In this document: positions 43,738 through 51,999 of the stretch, one piece after another
Layout: each line of letters begins with the position of its first letter
Position numbering within the stretch: the stretch's first letter is position 1
Assembly (NCBI RefSeq): GCF_002982075.1
Contig: NZ_PUEJ01000003.1
Location: 310,001 to 374,000, forward strand
DNA: 64,000 nucleotides
From: Labrys okinawensis
Lineage (GTDB): Bacteria; Pseudomonadota; Alphaproteobacteria; Rhizobiales; Labraceae
Reading direction: 5' to 3'
The notes under the pieces: model-generated
What the model saw: only the letters and a program-made list of their open reading frames with translations
Databases searched by the model: none
What the model was told of the DNA's origin: nothing
Made by a program: the position numbers and the translations under genes

Positions 43738-43791
43738 ATCGTCGGCGAGAGAGGTCAAGTCTTGTGGAGACTGTGTCTGGCGAGGTGCAAG

Positions 43792-43948
43792 ACCCCTCAT
43801 CCCCCTGCCGGGACCTTCTCCCGCAAGGGGAGAAGGGGTTTTGTTTGGCGAGCGCAGCGGTGCTCAGCACATTGCGATTGAGATCGGCCCCTGCCGATCA
43901 AATCCCTTCTCCCCTTGCGGGAGAAGGTGGCGGCAACCGGATGAGGGT
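43792..43948. repeat. CCTTCTCCC double-hairpin repeat, copy 2
   Basis: Inner arms 43813-43837 and 43904-43928 are perfect reverse complements over 25 bases. Outer ends are ACCCCTCATCC and GGATGAGGGT. Same family as the copy at 34462. It lies in the gap downstream of the P-type ATPase gene and upstream of arsR. Confidence 0.85.
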
Positions 43949-43979
43949 GACGCGCGACCCGAAAAGACTGCGGTCTGTC

Positions 43980-46256
43980 TCAGCCGATCTTCGCCCGCAG
44001 CAGGCGGAGGGCGTTCATGGTGACCAGCACGGTCGCACCGGTATCGGCGAGGATGGCCGGCCACAGGCCGGTGATGCCGGCAATCGTGGTGACCAGGAAT
44101 ACCGCCTTCAATCCGAGTGCCATCGCGATGTTCTGGTGAATGTTCGTCATGGTGCGGCGCGACAGCGCGACCATGCCGGCCACGTCGCTGACGCGCCCAT
44201 GCAGCACGGCGGCGTCGGCCGTTTCCAGGGCGACGTCGGTGCCGCCGCCCATGGCGATGCCGATATCGGCGGCCGCCAGGGCCGGGGCGTCATTGATGCC
44301 GTCGCCGACCTTGGCCACCGTCAGCCCCTGGGCCTTGAGTTCGTTGACGATGCGCTGCTTGTCCTGCGGCAGCAATTCGGCATGCACCTCCAACCCGAGC
44401 TTGTGCCCGATCGCCTGGGCGGTGCGGGCATTGTCGCCCGTGAGCATCAGGGTGCGCACGCCGGCCGCACGCAGGGCCGACAGCCCGGCGATGGCGTCCT
44501 CTCGCGGCTCGTCGCGCATGGCGATCAACCCGGCCGGGATGCCGCCCGCCAGCAGCACCGAGACGGTCTTGCCTTCCTGGTTGAGGGCTTCGATACGGGC
44601 CGTGATCTCGGCCGGAAGCGCTGCCTGACTTGCTGCCGCCTTGGGCGAGCCGAGGAACAGGGCAATACCGTCGACGCTGCCGGTCACGCCCTTGCCGCCA
44701 AGCGCCTTGGAATCCGTGGCGACGGGAGCGGGGATATTGCGTTCGGCCGCCTTGCCGAGGATGGCGGTGGCCAGCGGATGGCTGGAGCCGGCCTCCAGGG
44801 CCGCGGCCAGCCGCAGCACCTCGGTTTCGTCGCGCCCGAGCGGCACGATATCGGTCACCTTGGGCTTGCCCTCGGTGAGGGTGCCGGTCTTGTCGAAGGC
44901 GGCGGCGGTGATCTTGCCCACGGTTTCAAGCACGGCGCCGCCCTTCATCAGCAGGCCGCGGCGCGCGCCGGCCGAAAGAGAGGCGGCGATGGCGGCCGGC
45001 GTCGAAATGACCAGGGCGCAGGGGCAGCCGATCAAGAGGATCGCCAGGCCCTTGTAGATCCACTCGTTCCAGGAAGCGCCGCCGACGAACGGTGGCAGCA
45101 CCGCCACCAGGGCGGCCACGAGCACGACGCCCGGCGTATAATAGCGCGAGAAACGGTCGATGAAGCGCTCGGTCGGCGCCTTGCTCTCCTGGGCTTCCTC
45201 GACCAGCTTGATCACCCGCGCGATGGTGTTGTCGGCGGCGGCGGCCGTCACCCGGATGCGCAGCGCGCCATCACCATTGACGGTGCCGGCGAAGACATTG
45301 TCGTCGGTTTCCTTGCGCTTGGGCGTGCTCTCGCCGGTCACAGGCGCCTCGTCTATGGCGCTCTCGCCCGAGACGATGACGCCATCGGCGGGAATGCGGT
45401 CGCCCGGCCGCACCAGGATCACGGCGCCGACGGCGAGACTATCGGCCGGCACTTCCTTGGTGCGTCCCTCTTCTTCGAGAAGAGCGGTCTTGGGCACCAG
45501 GCTGGCGAGGGACTGGATGCTGGCGCGCGCCTTGCCGGCGGCGACGCCCTCCAGCAATTCGCCGACCAGGAAAAGGAAGACCACGGCGGCGCCTTCCTCG
45601 GCGGCCCCGATGATCACCGCGCCGACGGCGGCGATGGTCATCAGCATTTCGATGGTGAAGGGCATGCCGTATCGGGCTGCCACCAGAGCGCGCCGCGCGA
45701 TCGGAATGAGGCCGACCAGCATGGCGATGTCGAACGCCCAGACCGCGATCGCAGGCAAGAGGTGGCCGATGCCATAGGCGGCCACCAGCGCGATGCCGGC
45801 GGCGATGGTCAGGACGCCCTTGCCCGAGCGCCACCAGGGTCCGGAGGAGGGACCATGATCATGGCCGTGCAGGCCCGCAAGGGCCGGAGCCTCGCCCTGG
45901 GTGCCATGATCATGGTTGCCATGCTCGTGCCCATGCCCGGCGTGGCCATGGTCATGGCCGCCGCAGGCGCCATGATCGTGGTCGTGCTCGTGATCGTGCG
46001 CGGGCTCGGCGGCACCGGCCGGCGGCGTCGCAGCGGTCAAGGGCGAAACCTTGTAGCCGAGGCGGCGAACCCTGTCCTCGACGACGCCGAGATCCTGGCC
46101 GTCGCCATGCTTGACCGTCATCGTACCCGCGGTCACCGAGACCGAGATATCCTCCACGCCGGTGACGCCGCGCACGGCCTTGTCGATCTTGCTGGCGCAG
46201 GAGGCGCAGTCCATGCCCTCCACGCGGTAACGGGTCTGGGTCGCAGCGATAGCCAT
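43980..46256 (-). CDS. zntA: Zn/Cd/Pb-exporting P1B-type ATPase
   Basis: A 758-residue heavy-metal ATPase from the ATG at 46256. Order of parts: HMA domain with GMDCASC (C17, C20), a histidine-rich linker of about 50 residues (many HDH/HGH repeats), membrane segments, the transmembrane CPC motif (IGCPCALVIS), the phosphorylation motif DKTGTLTEG, HP locus SSHPLA and GDGINDAPAL. The CPC motif and divergent MerR regulator point to Zn, Cd or Pb rather than Cu. The His-rich linker may buffer metal. Confidence 0.93.
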   Translation of the reverse strand: MAIAATQTRYRVEGMDCASCASKIDKAVRGVTGVEDISVSVTAGTMTVKHGDGQDLGVVEDRVRRLGYKVSPLTAATPPAGAAEPAHDHEHDHDHGACGGHDHGHAGHGHEHGNHDHGTQGEAPALAGLHGHDHGPSSGPWWRSGKGVLTIAAGIALVAAYGIGHLLPAIAVWAFDIAMLVGLIPIARRALVAARYGMPFTIEMLMTIAAVGAVIIGAAEEGAAVVFLFLVGELLEGVAAGKARASIQSLASLVPKTALLEEEGRTKEVPADSLAVGAVILVRPGDRIPADGVIVSGESAIDEAPVTGESTPKRKETDDNVFAGTVNGDGALRIRVTAAAADNTIARVIKLVEEAQESKAPTERFIDRFSRYYTPGVVLVAALVAVLPPFVGGASWNEWIYKGLAILLIGCPCALVISTPAAIAASLSAGARRGLLMKGGAVLETVGKITAAAFDKTGTLTEGKPKVTDIVPLGRDETEVLRLAAALEAGSSHPLATAILGKAAERNIPAPVATDSKALGGKGVTGSVDGIALFLGSPKAAASQAALPAEITARIEALNQEGKTVSVLLAGGIPAGLIAMRDEPREDAIAGLSALRAAGVRTLMLTGDNARTAQAIGHKLGLEVHAELLPQDKQRIVNELKAQGLTVAKVGDGINDAPALAAADIGIAMGGGTDVALETADAAVLHGRVSDVAGMVALSRRTMTNIHQNIAMALGLKAVFLVTTIAGITGLWPAILADTGATVLVTMNALRLLRAKIG

Positions 46257-46298
46257 TTCGAGTCTCGCATTTCGAATGGGTTGCATCTTCTGCGAAGG

Positions 46299-46329
46299 CA
46301 ACTACATCCTCTAGTGGCTAGAGGAGCAA
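46299..46329 (-). promoter_or_regulatory. MerR-type promoter/operator of zntA
   Basis: A perfect dyad, TCCTCTAG (46307-46314), TGG, CTAGAGGA (46318-46325), sits between TTGCTC (-35, 46329-46324) and TAGTTG (-10, 46304-46299) on the minus strand. The spacer is 19 bases, the stretched spacing typical of MerR-activated promoters. Confidence 0.8.
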
Positions 46330-46337
46330 GCGGAAAA

Positions 46338-46766
46338 ATGAAGCTTTCAGGCGTGGCGATCGGCGAAGCCGCCAAGCGCAGCGGCGTCAAGGTGCCGACC
46401 ATCCGTTACTACGAGCAGGTCGGCCTGCTGCCGGCGCCGCCGCGCACGGACGGCAATCGGCGTCTCTACGAGGCGGCCGATGTGCGCAGGCTCGCTTTCA
46501 TCCGCCATGCGCGCGAACTCGGCTTCGAGGTCGAGGCGATCCGTACCCTGCTCGATCTGCAGGACAATCCCGGCCAGTCCTGCGCGGTGGCCGATGCCAT
46601 AGCCCGGGCCCGTCTCGCCGAGGTGGAGCAGCGCATTGCCAGCCTGCAAGCCTTGAAGGCGGAACTGCAGCGCATGGCCGAAGGCTGCCGGCACGGTCGG
46701 GTCGACGAATGCCGCGTCATCGAGATCCTGGCCGACCACGACAAATGCCTGCATGGGCATCACTAA
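46338..46766 (+). CDS. MerR-family metal regulator (ZntR/CadR/PbrR type)
   Basis: A 142-residue MerR protein from the ATG at 46338. The N-terminal helix-turn-helix (GEAAKRSGVKVPTIRYYEQVGL) starts near residue 9, followed by a long dimer helix. Metal-site cysteines are visible in SCAVAD, GCRHGRVDECRV and DKCLHGHH at the C-terminus. Divergent from the P-type ATPase, with the dyad between them. It most likely activates the ATPase gene in response to Zn, Cd or Pb. Confidence 0.92.
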   Translation: MKLSGVAIGEAAKRSGVKVPTIRYYEQVGLLPAPPRTDGNRRLYEAADVRRLAFIRHARELGFEVEAIRTLLDLQDNPGQSCAVADAIARARLAEVEQRIASLQALKAELQRMAEGCRHGRVDECRVIEILADHDKCLHGHH

Positions 46767-46892
46767 GCAAGGCGTCTCGTCGAACCTCGACGGTAGGACG
46801 GTCGGCCTGTCGCGCCTGGCTGGCGATCTGACTTCCCATGTCGCCGGCGCGGCCATCCCGATCGACCGCAGCTTGGCGCGGGCGATGATTTT

Positions 46893-47438
46893 TTAGTTTC
46901 GGACCAACCCGAGCCTTTGCTTTGCGCTGGCGAGGGTGGGTCCCGCGGCAATCACCAAATTCATTTGAGTGGGCGTGCAGACCGCCTGCGCCAAACCAGT
47001 GACAGAGCCGATTTCCGGCATCACCTTGGTGAATCTCAGTGTAACGACGATCGAATTTGCCTGCTTGCGTACGTCGATAAGTCGGCCGCTCATTCCGGCA
47101 AGTTCAGGGGAATGCTCGGCCAGAGTCTGAAATTTCTGCCGAAGTGCGGCACTGGTCAGGTGGGGATCGGACAAGGCCGTCTGAACACCCTGTGCGCTTT
47201 TGCCCGACATGGGCGCCGTCCCAGCCGCAACGAAACCTGGTCCGCCGCAAGAAGTATTTTTACAGATGAGCATCTTGCTAATGCGGACTTTCGACGCCCC
47301 AAGTCCCGCATAGGATTGCGGCTCGAACCAACCTCGTGCAGCCAGGCGCATGTCGGAAGCAGGTGACAAGCGCTCCGAAGGGCCTGCACACGAAGCCAAA
47401 GCAAGACATACAGAAAGAAAACCAAGCAAGCGAATCAA
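46893..47438 (-). CDS. Small putative lipoprotein
   Basis: A 181-residue protein with a lipoprotein signal peptide, LLGFLSVCLALASCAGP, with the lipobox cysteine at about residue 17. The start is a TTG at 47438 preceded by GGGGGC. Three more cysteine-containing motifs occur (ICKNTSCGG, QAVCTPT). Base composition looks less GC-rich than in neighbours, and no known domain is recognised, so it may be acquired. A perfect palindrome lies just upstream. Confidence 0.65.
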   Translation of the reverse strand: MIRLLGFLSVCLALASCAGPSERLSPASDMRLAARGWFEPQSYAGLGASKVRISKMLICKNTSCGGPGFVAAGTAPMSGKSAQGVQTALSDPHLTSAALRQKFQTLAEHSPELAGMSGRLIDVRKQANSIVVTLRFTKVMPEIGSVTGLAQAVCTPTQMNLVIAAGPTLASAKQRLGLVRN

Positions 47439-47456
47439 GTGTGCCCCCAGGCTATA

Positions 47457-47475
47457 AGAACAGATGATCTGTTCT
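47457..47475. promoter_or_regulatory. Perfect palindrome upstream of the lipoprotein gene
   Basis: AGAACAGAT, G, ATCTGTTCT: 9-base arms with a single central base. It begins 19 bases before the TTG start of the lipoprotein gene and lies between it and the decarboxylase gene. It may be an operator or the stem of a terminator; no T-run follows on the minus strand. Confidence 0.5.
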
Positions 47476-47573
47476 ATTGCGGCATCACGCTAAGAGAGCG
47501 CCAGAGGGTAAGCAAACGATTTCGGAGCGGAAGACGTCGCGTCCAACGAGAAGATCGAGGCAGGGAAACGAGG

Positions 47574-48788
47574 CTACTCCGCCGCGATGGGAATGCTCAC
47601 GCCCGGCTCTTCCTCGAACGGGGTCTCGAGTTCGACGAACCTGTCGGGAAAGAAGCCGTTGAAATGAGTGCGCAGGCCGAGCGAATAGGCACCGATATGG
47701 CCGATCTCGATCCAATCCCCGGTGTCGATCGTCTCGGGCAGATAGAAGGGCCGCGTCAGGATGTCGACGGAATCGCAGGTCGCGCCGCAGATGCGGAACG
47801 GCAGGAGCTTGTCCGGCGAGCCGTTGCGGCGCTTGCGGGCAGGGTCGGGGATGAAGCGGGTCGGCAGCAGCAGCTTGCCCGTCCATGAATCGGAGAGCGA
47901 GGCCCAGACACCGTCATTGATGTAGAGGCGCTGGCCCTTCTTGAGCAGCACGCGCACCATCACAGACAGGCAGCGCGCCACGATCACGCGGCCGGGCTCG
48001 GCCACCAGGGGCAGATCGTCCAGCTTCCAGTCGGCGATGTCGGCGCGGATCTGGCGCATCAGCGCCTCGGTCGTCGGCGTGCCCTGGTTGGAGCCCTTCT
48101 TCTTGGGATCCACGCCATATTGCGCGGGAAAGCCGCCGCCGATGTCGAGGCTGACGATATCTTCCTTGATGCGCGAACGCACCCAGGCGACGGAGGCCAG
48201 CGCCCGTTCATAGGTCTCCGGATCCTCGACCTGCGAGCCGACATGGAAGGCGATGCCGGTCTTGAAGCCGATGCCGGCCATGCGATCGAGCAGTTCGACG
48301 GCGTGGGTCGGCGTGGCGCCGAACTTCTTGGAGAGCTCGTAGGCCGCCGCCCCCTTGGTGGCCAGGCGCAGGAACAGCGTGATCTCCTCGGGCGGAATGT
48401 CGAGGGCGCGCACGATGCGCAGGATCTTGGCGACTTCATCCTCATGGTCGAGCGAAAGCTCGCGGATGCCGTAGGTTTCCAGCGCCAGCCGGATGTGGGA
48501 TTGCGCCTTGACCGGATGCATATAAAGAAGTTCGCACTCGGGAGAGGCAGCCCGGGCCGCCTCGAATTCGGCGGGGCTGGCCACGTCGAAGGAAGTGATG
48601 CCGGCCTCGGCCAGCACCTTGAGGATCATCGGCTCGCCATTGGTCTTGACGGCATAGGCGGTCTTGCCGGGGAATTGCGCCATGAATTCGCGCGCATCGG
48701 CCGCCAGGACCTGCGGGCGGAAGCCATAGACCGGCTCATCCGGGCGGAGTGCCAGCACAGCTTCGCGGGCGGTGGTGAATTTCTGCAT
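47574..48788 (-). CDS. Ornithine/lysine decarboxylase (fold type III PLP enzyme)
   Basis: A 404-residue alanine-racemase-fold decarboxylase that makes putrescine or cadaverine. The PLP lysine is in AVKTN near residue 31, the phosphate-binding glycines in DIGGGFPAQYG, and the catalytic Cys in CDSVD. The ATG at 48788 is taken as start; GTG 48836 and ATG 48812 are possible. It resembles rhizobial Odc2-type enzymes, though whether ornithine or lysine is preferred cannot be told. Confidence 0.9.
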   Translation of the reverse strand: MQKFTTAREAVLALRPDEPVYGFRPQVLAADAREFMAQFPGKTAYAVKTNGEPMILKVLAEAGITSFDVASPAEFEAARAASPECELLYMHPVKAQSHIRLALETYGIRELSLDHEDEVAKILRIVRALDIPPEEITLFLRLATKGAAAYELSKKFGATPTHAVELLDRMAGIGFKTGIAFHVGSQVEDPETYERALASVAWVRSRIKEDIVSLDIGGGFPAQYGVDPKKKGSNQGTPTTEALMRQIRADIADWKLDDLPLVAEPGRVIVARCLSVMVRVLLKKGQRLYINDGVWASLSDSWTGKLLLPTRFIPDPARKRRNGSPDKLLPFRICGATCDSVDILTRPFYLPETIDTGDWIEIGHIGAYSLGLRTHFNGFFPDRFVELETPFEEEPGVSIPIAAE

Positions 48789-49005
48789 GGCCGAATCAAC
48801 GCCCCGTTTCATGAACCCATGTTTAAGCCGGTTCACGGCTGCTGCAAAACAGCCGGGTTTCCTGACAGAAATGTGACGGTGGCGGCGAGGGGAGATGGGG
48901 CCGCGTCATACCCGACCGATTGCGACTCGGTCCCGCGGCTTGGCGCTTGACGGGCGGCCTTCACGCGGACAGATTCGCTAGGTTGCTGATTTAAGGATTC
49001 TCATC

Positions 49006-49446
49006 ATGCGTATTGCCGGTCTTGCCGCCGTCCTGCTGGCAGCGTCCTGCGCGCCGGCTCTTGCCGCCTCGGCGCTGGAGAAGAATTTCTGGCTGTCCGG
49101 ACCCAATTATGACGGCATTCTGCCCCATTGCGCCGACAAGGCTGTCTCCGATGAGATCGCCGCGCGCTTTTCCCGCAAGGAGGCCAAGTACTGGCACTCC
49201 AACCTGGCGATCCAGCAGATCGACCGTCACCGCCAGGTCGCCTTCTCGCCCTGGGGGCCGAGCTATATTCCGCGTCGCTTCTGCGTGGCGCGGGTGTTGA
49301 CCAATGACGGCCATTATCGCCGCGTCTCCTATTCGATCGCCGAGGACACCGGCTGGATCGGCGCGAGCTGGGGCGTGGAATGGTGCGTCGACGGCACCGA
49401 CCATAATCTGGCCTACGCGCCCGCCTGCAAGATGGCGCGTCCGTGA
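49006..49446 (+). CDS. Small secreted protein encoded with RNase T2
   Basis: A 146-residue exported protein with signal peptide (IAGLAAVLLAASCAPALA, cleavage after LAA or ALA). Three mature cysteines lie in PHCADKA, RFCVARV and EWCVDG, with a fourth in APACKM. The gene overlaps the RNase T2 gene by 4 bases (GTGA), so the two are co-translated. Conserved residues WGPSYIPRRFC and WGVEWC stand out. Function unknown; a role in protecting or delivering the nuclease is speculation. Confidence 0.75.
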   Translation: MRIAGLAAVLLAASCAPALAASALEKNFWLSGPNYDGILPHCADKAVSDEIAARFSRKEAKYWHSNLAIQQIDRHRQVAFSPWGPSYIPRRFCVARVLTNDGHYRRVSYSIAEDTGWIGASWGVEWCVDGTDHNLAYAPACKMARP

Positions 49447-50108
49447 TCCGTTGCCTGCTCGCGGCCATTTTGATGATGGCGGCGAGCAGCAGCCTTGCCG
49501 CGCGTGAAATCCGCGGCGGGGCGCCGGGCGATTTCGACCTCTATCTGCTTGCCCTGACCTGGTCGCCGGGCTTCTGCGCCACCGGCGGCACGGCCAAGCA
49601 GCCCAGCCAGTGCGGGATCGGTTCGCGCCTCGGCTTTCTCGTGCATGGCCTCTGGCCTCAGGGCGAGCGCGACTATCCCACCGAATGCAATCCCGGTGCC
49701 TTCGTGCAGCGGCGCGATCTTGCCGCCACCGGGGGCGTGATGCCTTCGGAGGGCTTGGCCCGTTACGAATGGCGCAAGCACGGCACCTGCTCGGGCCTGT
49801 CGCCCGCCCGCTATTTCGAGGCGATGGCGACGCTCTATCGCCGGATGGTCATTCCCGACGCCTATCGCAGCCCGGCGCAGGACAGCCGCGCCGCGCCGCT
49901 CGAGATCGAGCGGGCTTTCTCGCAGGCCAATCCCGGCCTGCGGCCCGACATGATGACGGTCGTCTGCGGCCGCGGCGAGCACGGCAGCGTGCTCACCGAA
50001 CTGCGCATCTGCCTGAGCAAGGATTTGCGCAATTTCCGGCCTTGCCCGGCGCAACTGCAGGTCCAGGGCTGCCGGACGCGAAACATTCTGATACCAGCGC
50101 TCAACTGA
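49443..50108 (+). CDS. Secreted ribonuclease T2 family enzyme
   Basis: A 221-residue exported endoribonuclease starting with GTG at 49443. It has a signal peptide, then YLLALTWSPGFC. The two catalytic T2 segments are FLVHGLWPQ and YEWRKHGTC, each with its active histidine. Several cysteines (GFC, SQC, TEC, GTC, VVC, RIC, CPA, GC) suggest disulphides. T2 enzymes act in the periplasm or outside, degrading RNA for phosphate and nucleosides, which would suit the phosphate theme of the region although no PHO box is visible upstream. Confidence 0.93.
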   Translation: MIRCLLAAILMMAASSSLAAREIRGGAPGDFDLYLLALTWSPGFCATGGTAKQPSQCGIGSRLGFLVHGLWPQGERDYPTECNPGAFVQRRDLAATGGVMPSEGLARYEWRKHGTCSGLSPARYFEAMATLYRRMVIPDAYRSPAQDSRAAPLEIERAFSQANPGLRPDMMTVVCGRGEHGSVLTELRICLSKDLRNFRPCPAQLQVQGCRTRNILIPALN

Positions 50109-50129
50109 CATTGGTCTTGGTGAACCGAC

Positions 50130-50480
50130 ATGGCTCTATGGCTCAAATTCGCAGGCACAGGGGAAGGGGAGGCCGAGGCAGGCGCCCCCAAGCCCGAACG
50201 GCTGGAAGCCGGCAATCCGGCCTTCCGCACCTGGAACAGCTATGAGAGCGCCGACGGCAAGACCTTTTGCGGCATCTGGGAGGCGACGCCGGGGCGCTGG
50301 CGCGTCGTCTATGAGGAATGGGAGAGCTGCACGCTGCTCGAAGGGCGCTCCATCGTGACGCCGGATGGCGGGGTGCCGGTGGAATTGCGGCCCGGGGACA
50401 CCATGATCCTCGAGCCGGGCTTTGCCGGCAGCTGGGAAGTGGTGGAAACCACGCGCAAGAGCTATGTGATCCGGCTTTGA
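50130..50480 (+). CDS. Cupin-domain protein (DUF861 type)
   Basis: A 116-residue single-domain cupin with the DUF861 pattern GIWEATPGRWRVVYEEWESCTLLEG, near residues 48-72, and LRPGDTMILEPGFAGSWEV. Relatives are annotated as (S)-ureidoglycine aminohydrolase-like or ethanolamine-utilisation-like cupins, but most lack a proven role. It follows the RNase T2 gene by 21 bases. Confidence 0.85.
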   Translation: MALWLKFAGTGEGEAEAGAPKPERLEAGNPAFRTWNSYESADGKTFCGIWEATPGRWRVVYEEWESCTLLEGRSIVTPDGGVPVELRPGDTMILEPGFAGSWEVVETTRKSYVIRL

Positions 50481-50799
50481 TCCAATTTCCCGGATGAGAT
50501 GCGAAGGCTCGCTTTTTTCGCCCGCGAGTAGGCTTCGATGGCCCGTTCATGCCGAAAGCGGCTCATCCCGCCGAACCGCCCAGCCGGATGCGCGCTTTGA
50601 GGATCGATCGCGACGTCCTGCCGATCCCTTAGCTGGCCTGATCATCCCCGCCGTCCGGCGGAGGCTGTCATATGGGCCTGGCTAGGCGATCAGGACTGAT
50701 CCGTGGACTTCTCCTTGCCAGGCTGCCGGGCTGCCATTTCCCCTCTTGCCACTCCGGCGGGTTCCCGGCGATATGGGCTGGGCGGAGGTAAAAGGTACA
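50481..50799. other. Non-coding gap between the cupin and ltrA genes
   Basis: No convincing gene. CGAAGGCTCGC, TTTTTTC and later GCGAG..CTTCG near 50500-50540 could fold as a weak terminator of the cupin gene. The rest presumably holds the ltrA promoter. Confidence 0.4.
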
Positions 50800-51999
50800 A
50801 TGGCAGCACATCAGGGCGGCACCACCAGTTTTCTACGTGAGCGCGATGGTCATGAGGCCCGCGTTTCCTATGCGGAACTCTTCTTTGATCTCGTCTATGT
50901 CTTTACGGTGACGCAGCTTTCCCATTCGCTTCTGGAGCACCTTTCCTGGGGCGGGGCGCTGCAAACCCTGGTCTTGTGGTTCGCCGTCTGGCTGGCGTGG
51001 CAATATACCTGCTGGTTCACCAACTGGTTCGATCCCGAGAAGACACCGGTTCGCATCTGCCTGTTCGTGCTGATGGCGTTGGGCCTCGTGATGGCCGCAG
51101 CCTTGCCGGAAGCCTTCGGGGAACGCGGGCTGATCTTCGCGATCTGCTTTGCGGCCATCCAGGTCGGGCGCACGGCCTTCGCCGTGTTCAGCCTGGGGAC
51201 CGGCACGCCGATCTCCCGCAATTTCCAGCGCATGATCGGCTGGAACCTGATCGCGGCCTGCATCTGGATCGCCGGCGGCCTTGCCGAGGGCGAGGCCCGC
51301 ATCGTGCTGTGGATCATCGCGGTGGCCTGCGAATATTTCGCCCCCTGGTTCGGCTTCTGGCTGCCCGGGCTCGGCCGCTCCGATCCCGGCAAGGAATGGA
51401 CGGTGGAAGGCGGCCATATCGTCGAGCGCTGTGCGCTGTTCGTCATCGTCGCGCTGGGCGAATCCGTCCTGGTCACCGGCGCCACTCTAGCCAAATCGAC
51501 GGCCTGGGATGCGCCCGGCCTGATCGCCTTCTTCGTCGCCTTCCTCGGTTCGATCGCCATGTGGTGGATCTATTTCGACATCAGCACCAAGGATGCCACG
51601 GAAGCGATCGTCGAATCCGAAAATCCCGGGCAGATCGCCGCCTATACCCATTATCTGCACGTGGCGCTGATCGCGGGCGTGATCGTCACCGCCGTCGGCA
51701 ACGATCTGTCCATCGCGCATCCCGCCCATCACGTCGATTTCAGCGGCATGGCGGTGATCTTCGGCGGGCCGGCGATCTATCTCGTCGGCAATGCGCTCTA
51801 TAAGCGCCTGATCTATGGCGGCGTGCCGATCACCCATGTCGTCGGCCTGCTGGCACTGGTCATTGCCGTGCCTTTCGCCTTCATGACCGATCTCCTCATG
51901 ATCAGCGGCATCACCACCGTCATCATGCTCGTCGTGGCGATCTGGGAAGGCTATATCGGCAGGAAAGCGAAATCGAAGGTTCCGCATCACGCATCATGA
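50800..51999 (+). CDS. Low-temperature-requirement protein A (LtrA) family membrane protein
   Basis: A 399-residue inner-membrane protein from the ATG at 50800, which has GGAGG and AAAGG upstream; in-frame ATGs at 50773 and 50746 would add up to 18 residues. The LtrA signature VSYAELFFDLVYVFTVTQLSH, residues about 23-43, is followed by about ten membrane segments, including LFVIVALGESVLVTGATL. LtrA was named in Listeria for growth in the cold; the molecular role is unclear. It overlaps rlmJ by 4 bases. Confidence 0.92.
   Translation: MAAHQGGTTSFLRERDGHEARVSYAELFFDLVYVFTVTQLSHSLLEHLSWGGALQTLVLWFAVWLAWQYTCWFTNWFDPEKTPVRICLFVLMALGLVMAAALPEAFGERGLIFAICFAAIQVGRTAFAVFSLGTGTPISRNFQRMIGWNLIAACIWIAGGLAEGEARIVLWIIAVACEYFAPWFGFWLPGLGRSDPGKEWTVEGGHIVERCALFVIVALGESVLVTGATLAKSTAWDAPGLIAFFVAFLGSIAMWWIYFDISTKDATEAIVESENPGQIAAYTHYLHVALIAGVIVTAVGNDLSIAHPAHHVDFSGMAVIFGGPAIYLVGNALYKRLIYGGVPITHVVGLLALVIAVPFAFMTDLLMISGITTVIMLVVAIWEGYIGRKAKSKVPHHAS

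Noticed and set aside
43764-46766. A 1,000-codon open frame on the plus strand opposite the P-type ATPase gene
   Set aside because: Only its last 143 codons, from the ATG at 46338, are a real MerR gene. The rest is an antisense shadow of a GC-rich gene with low-complexity composition and no domain.
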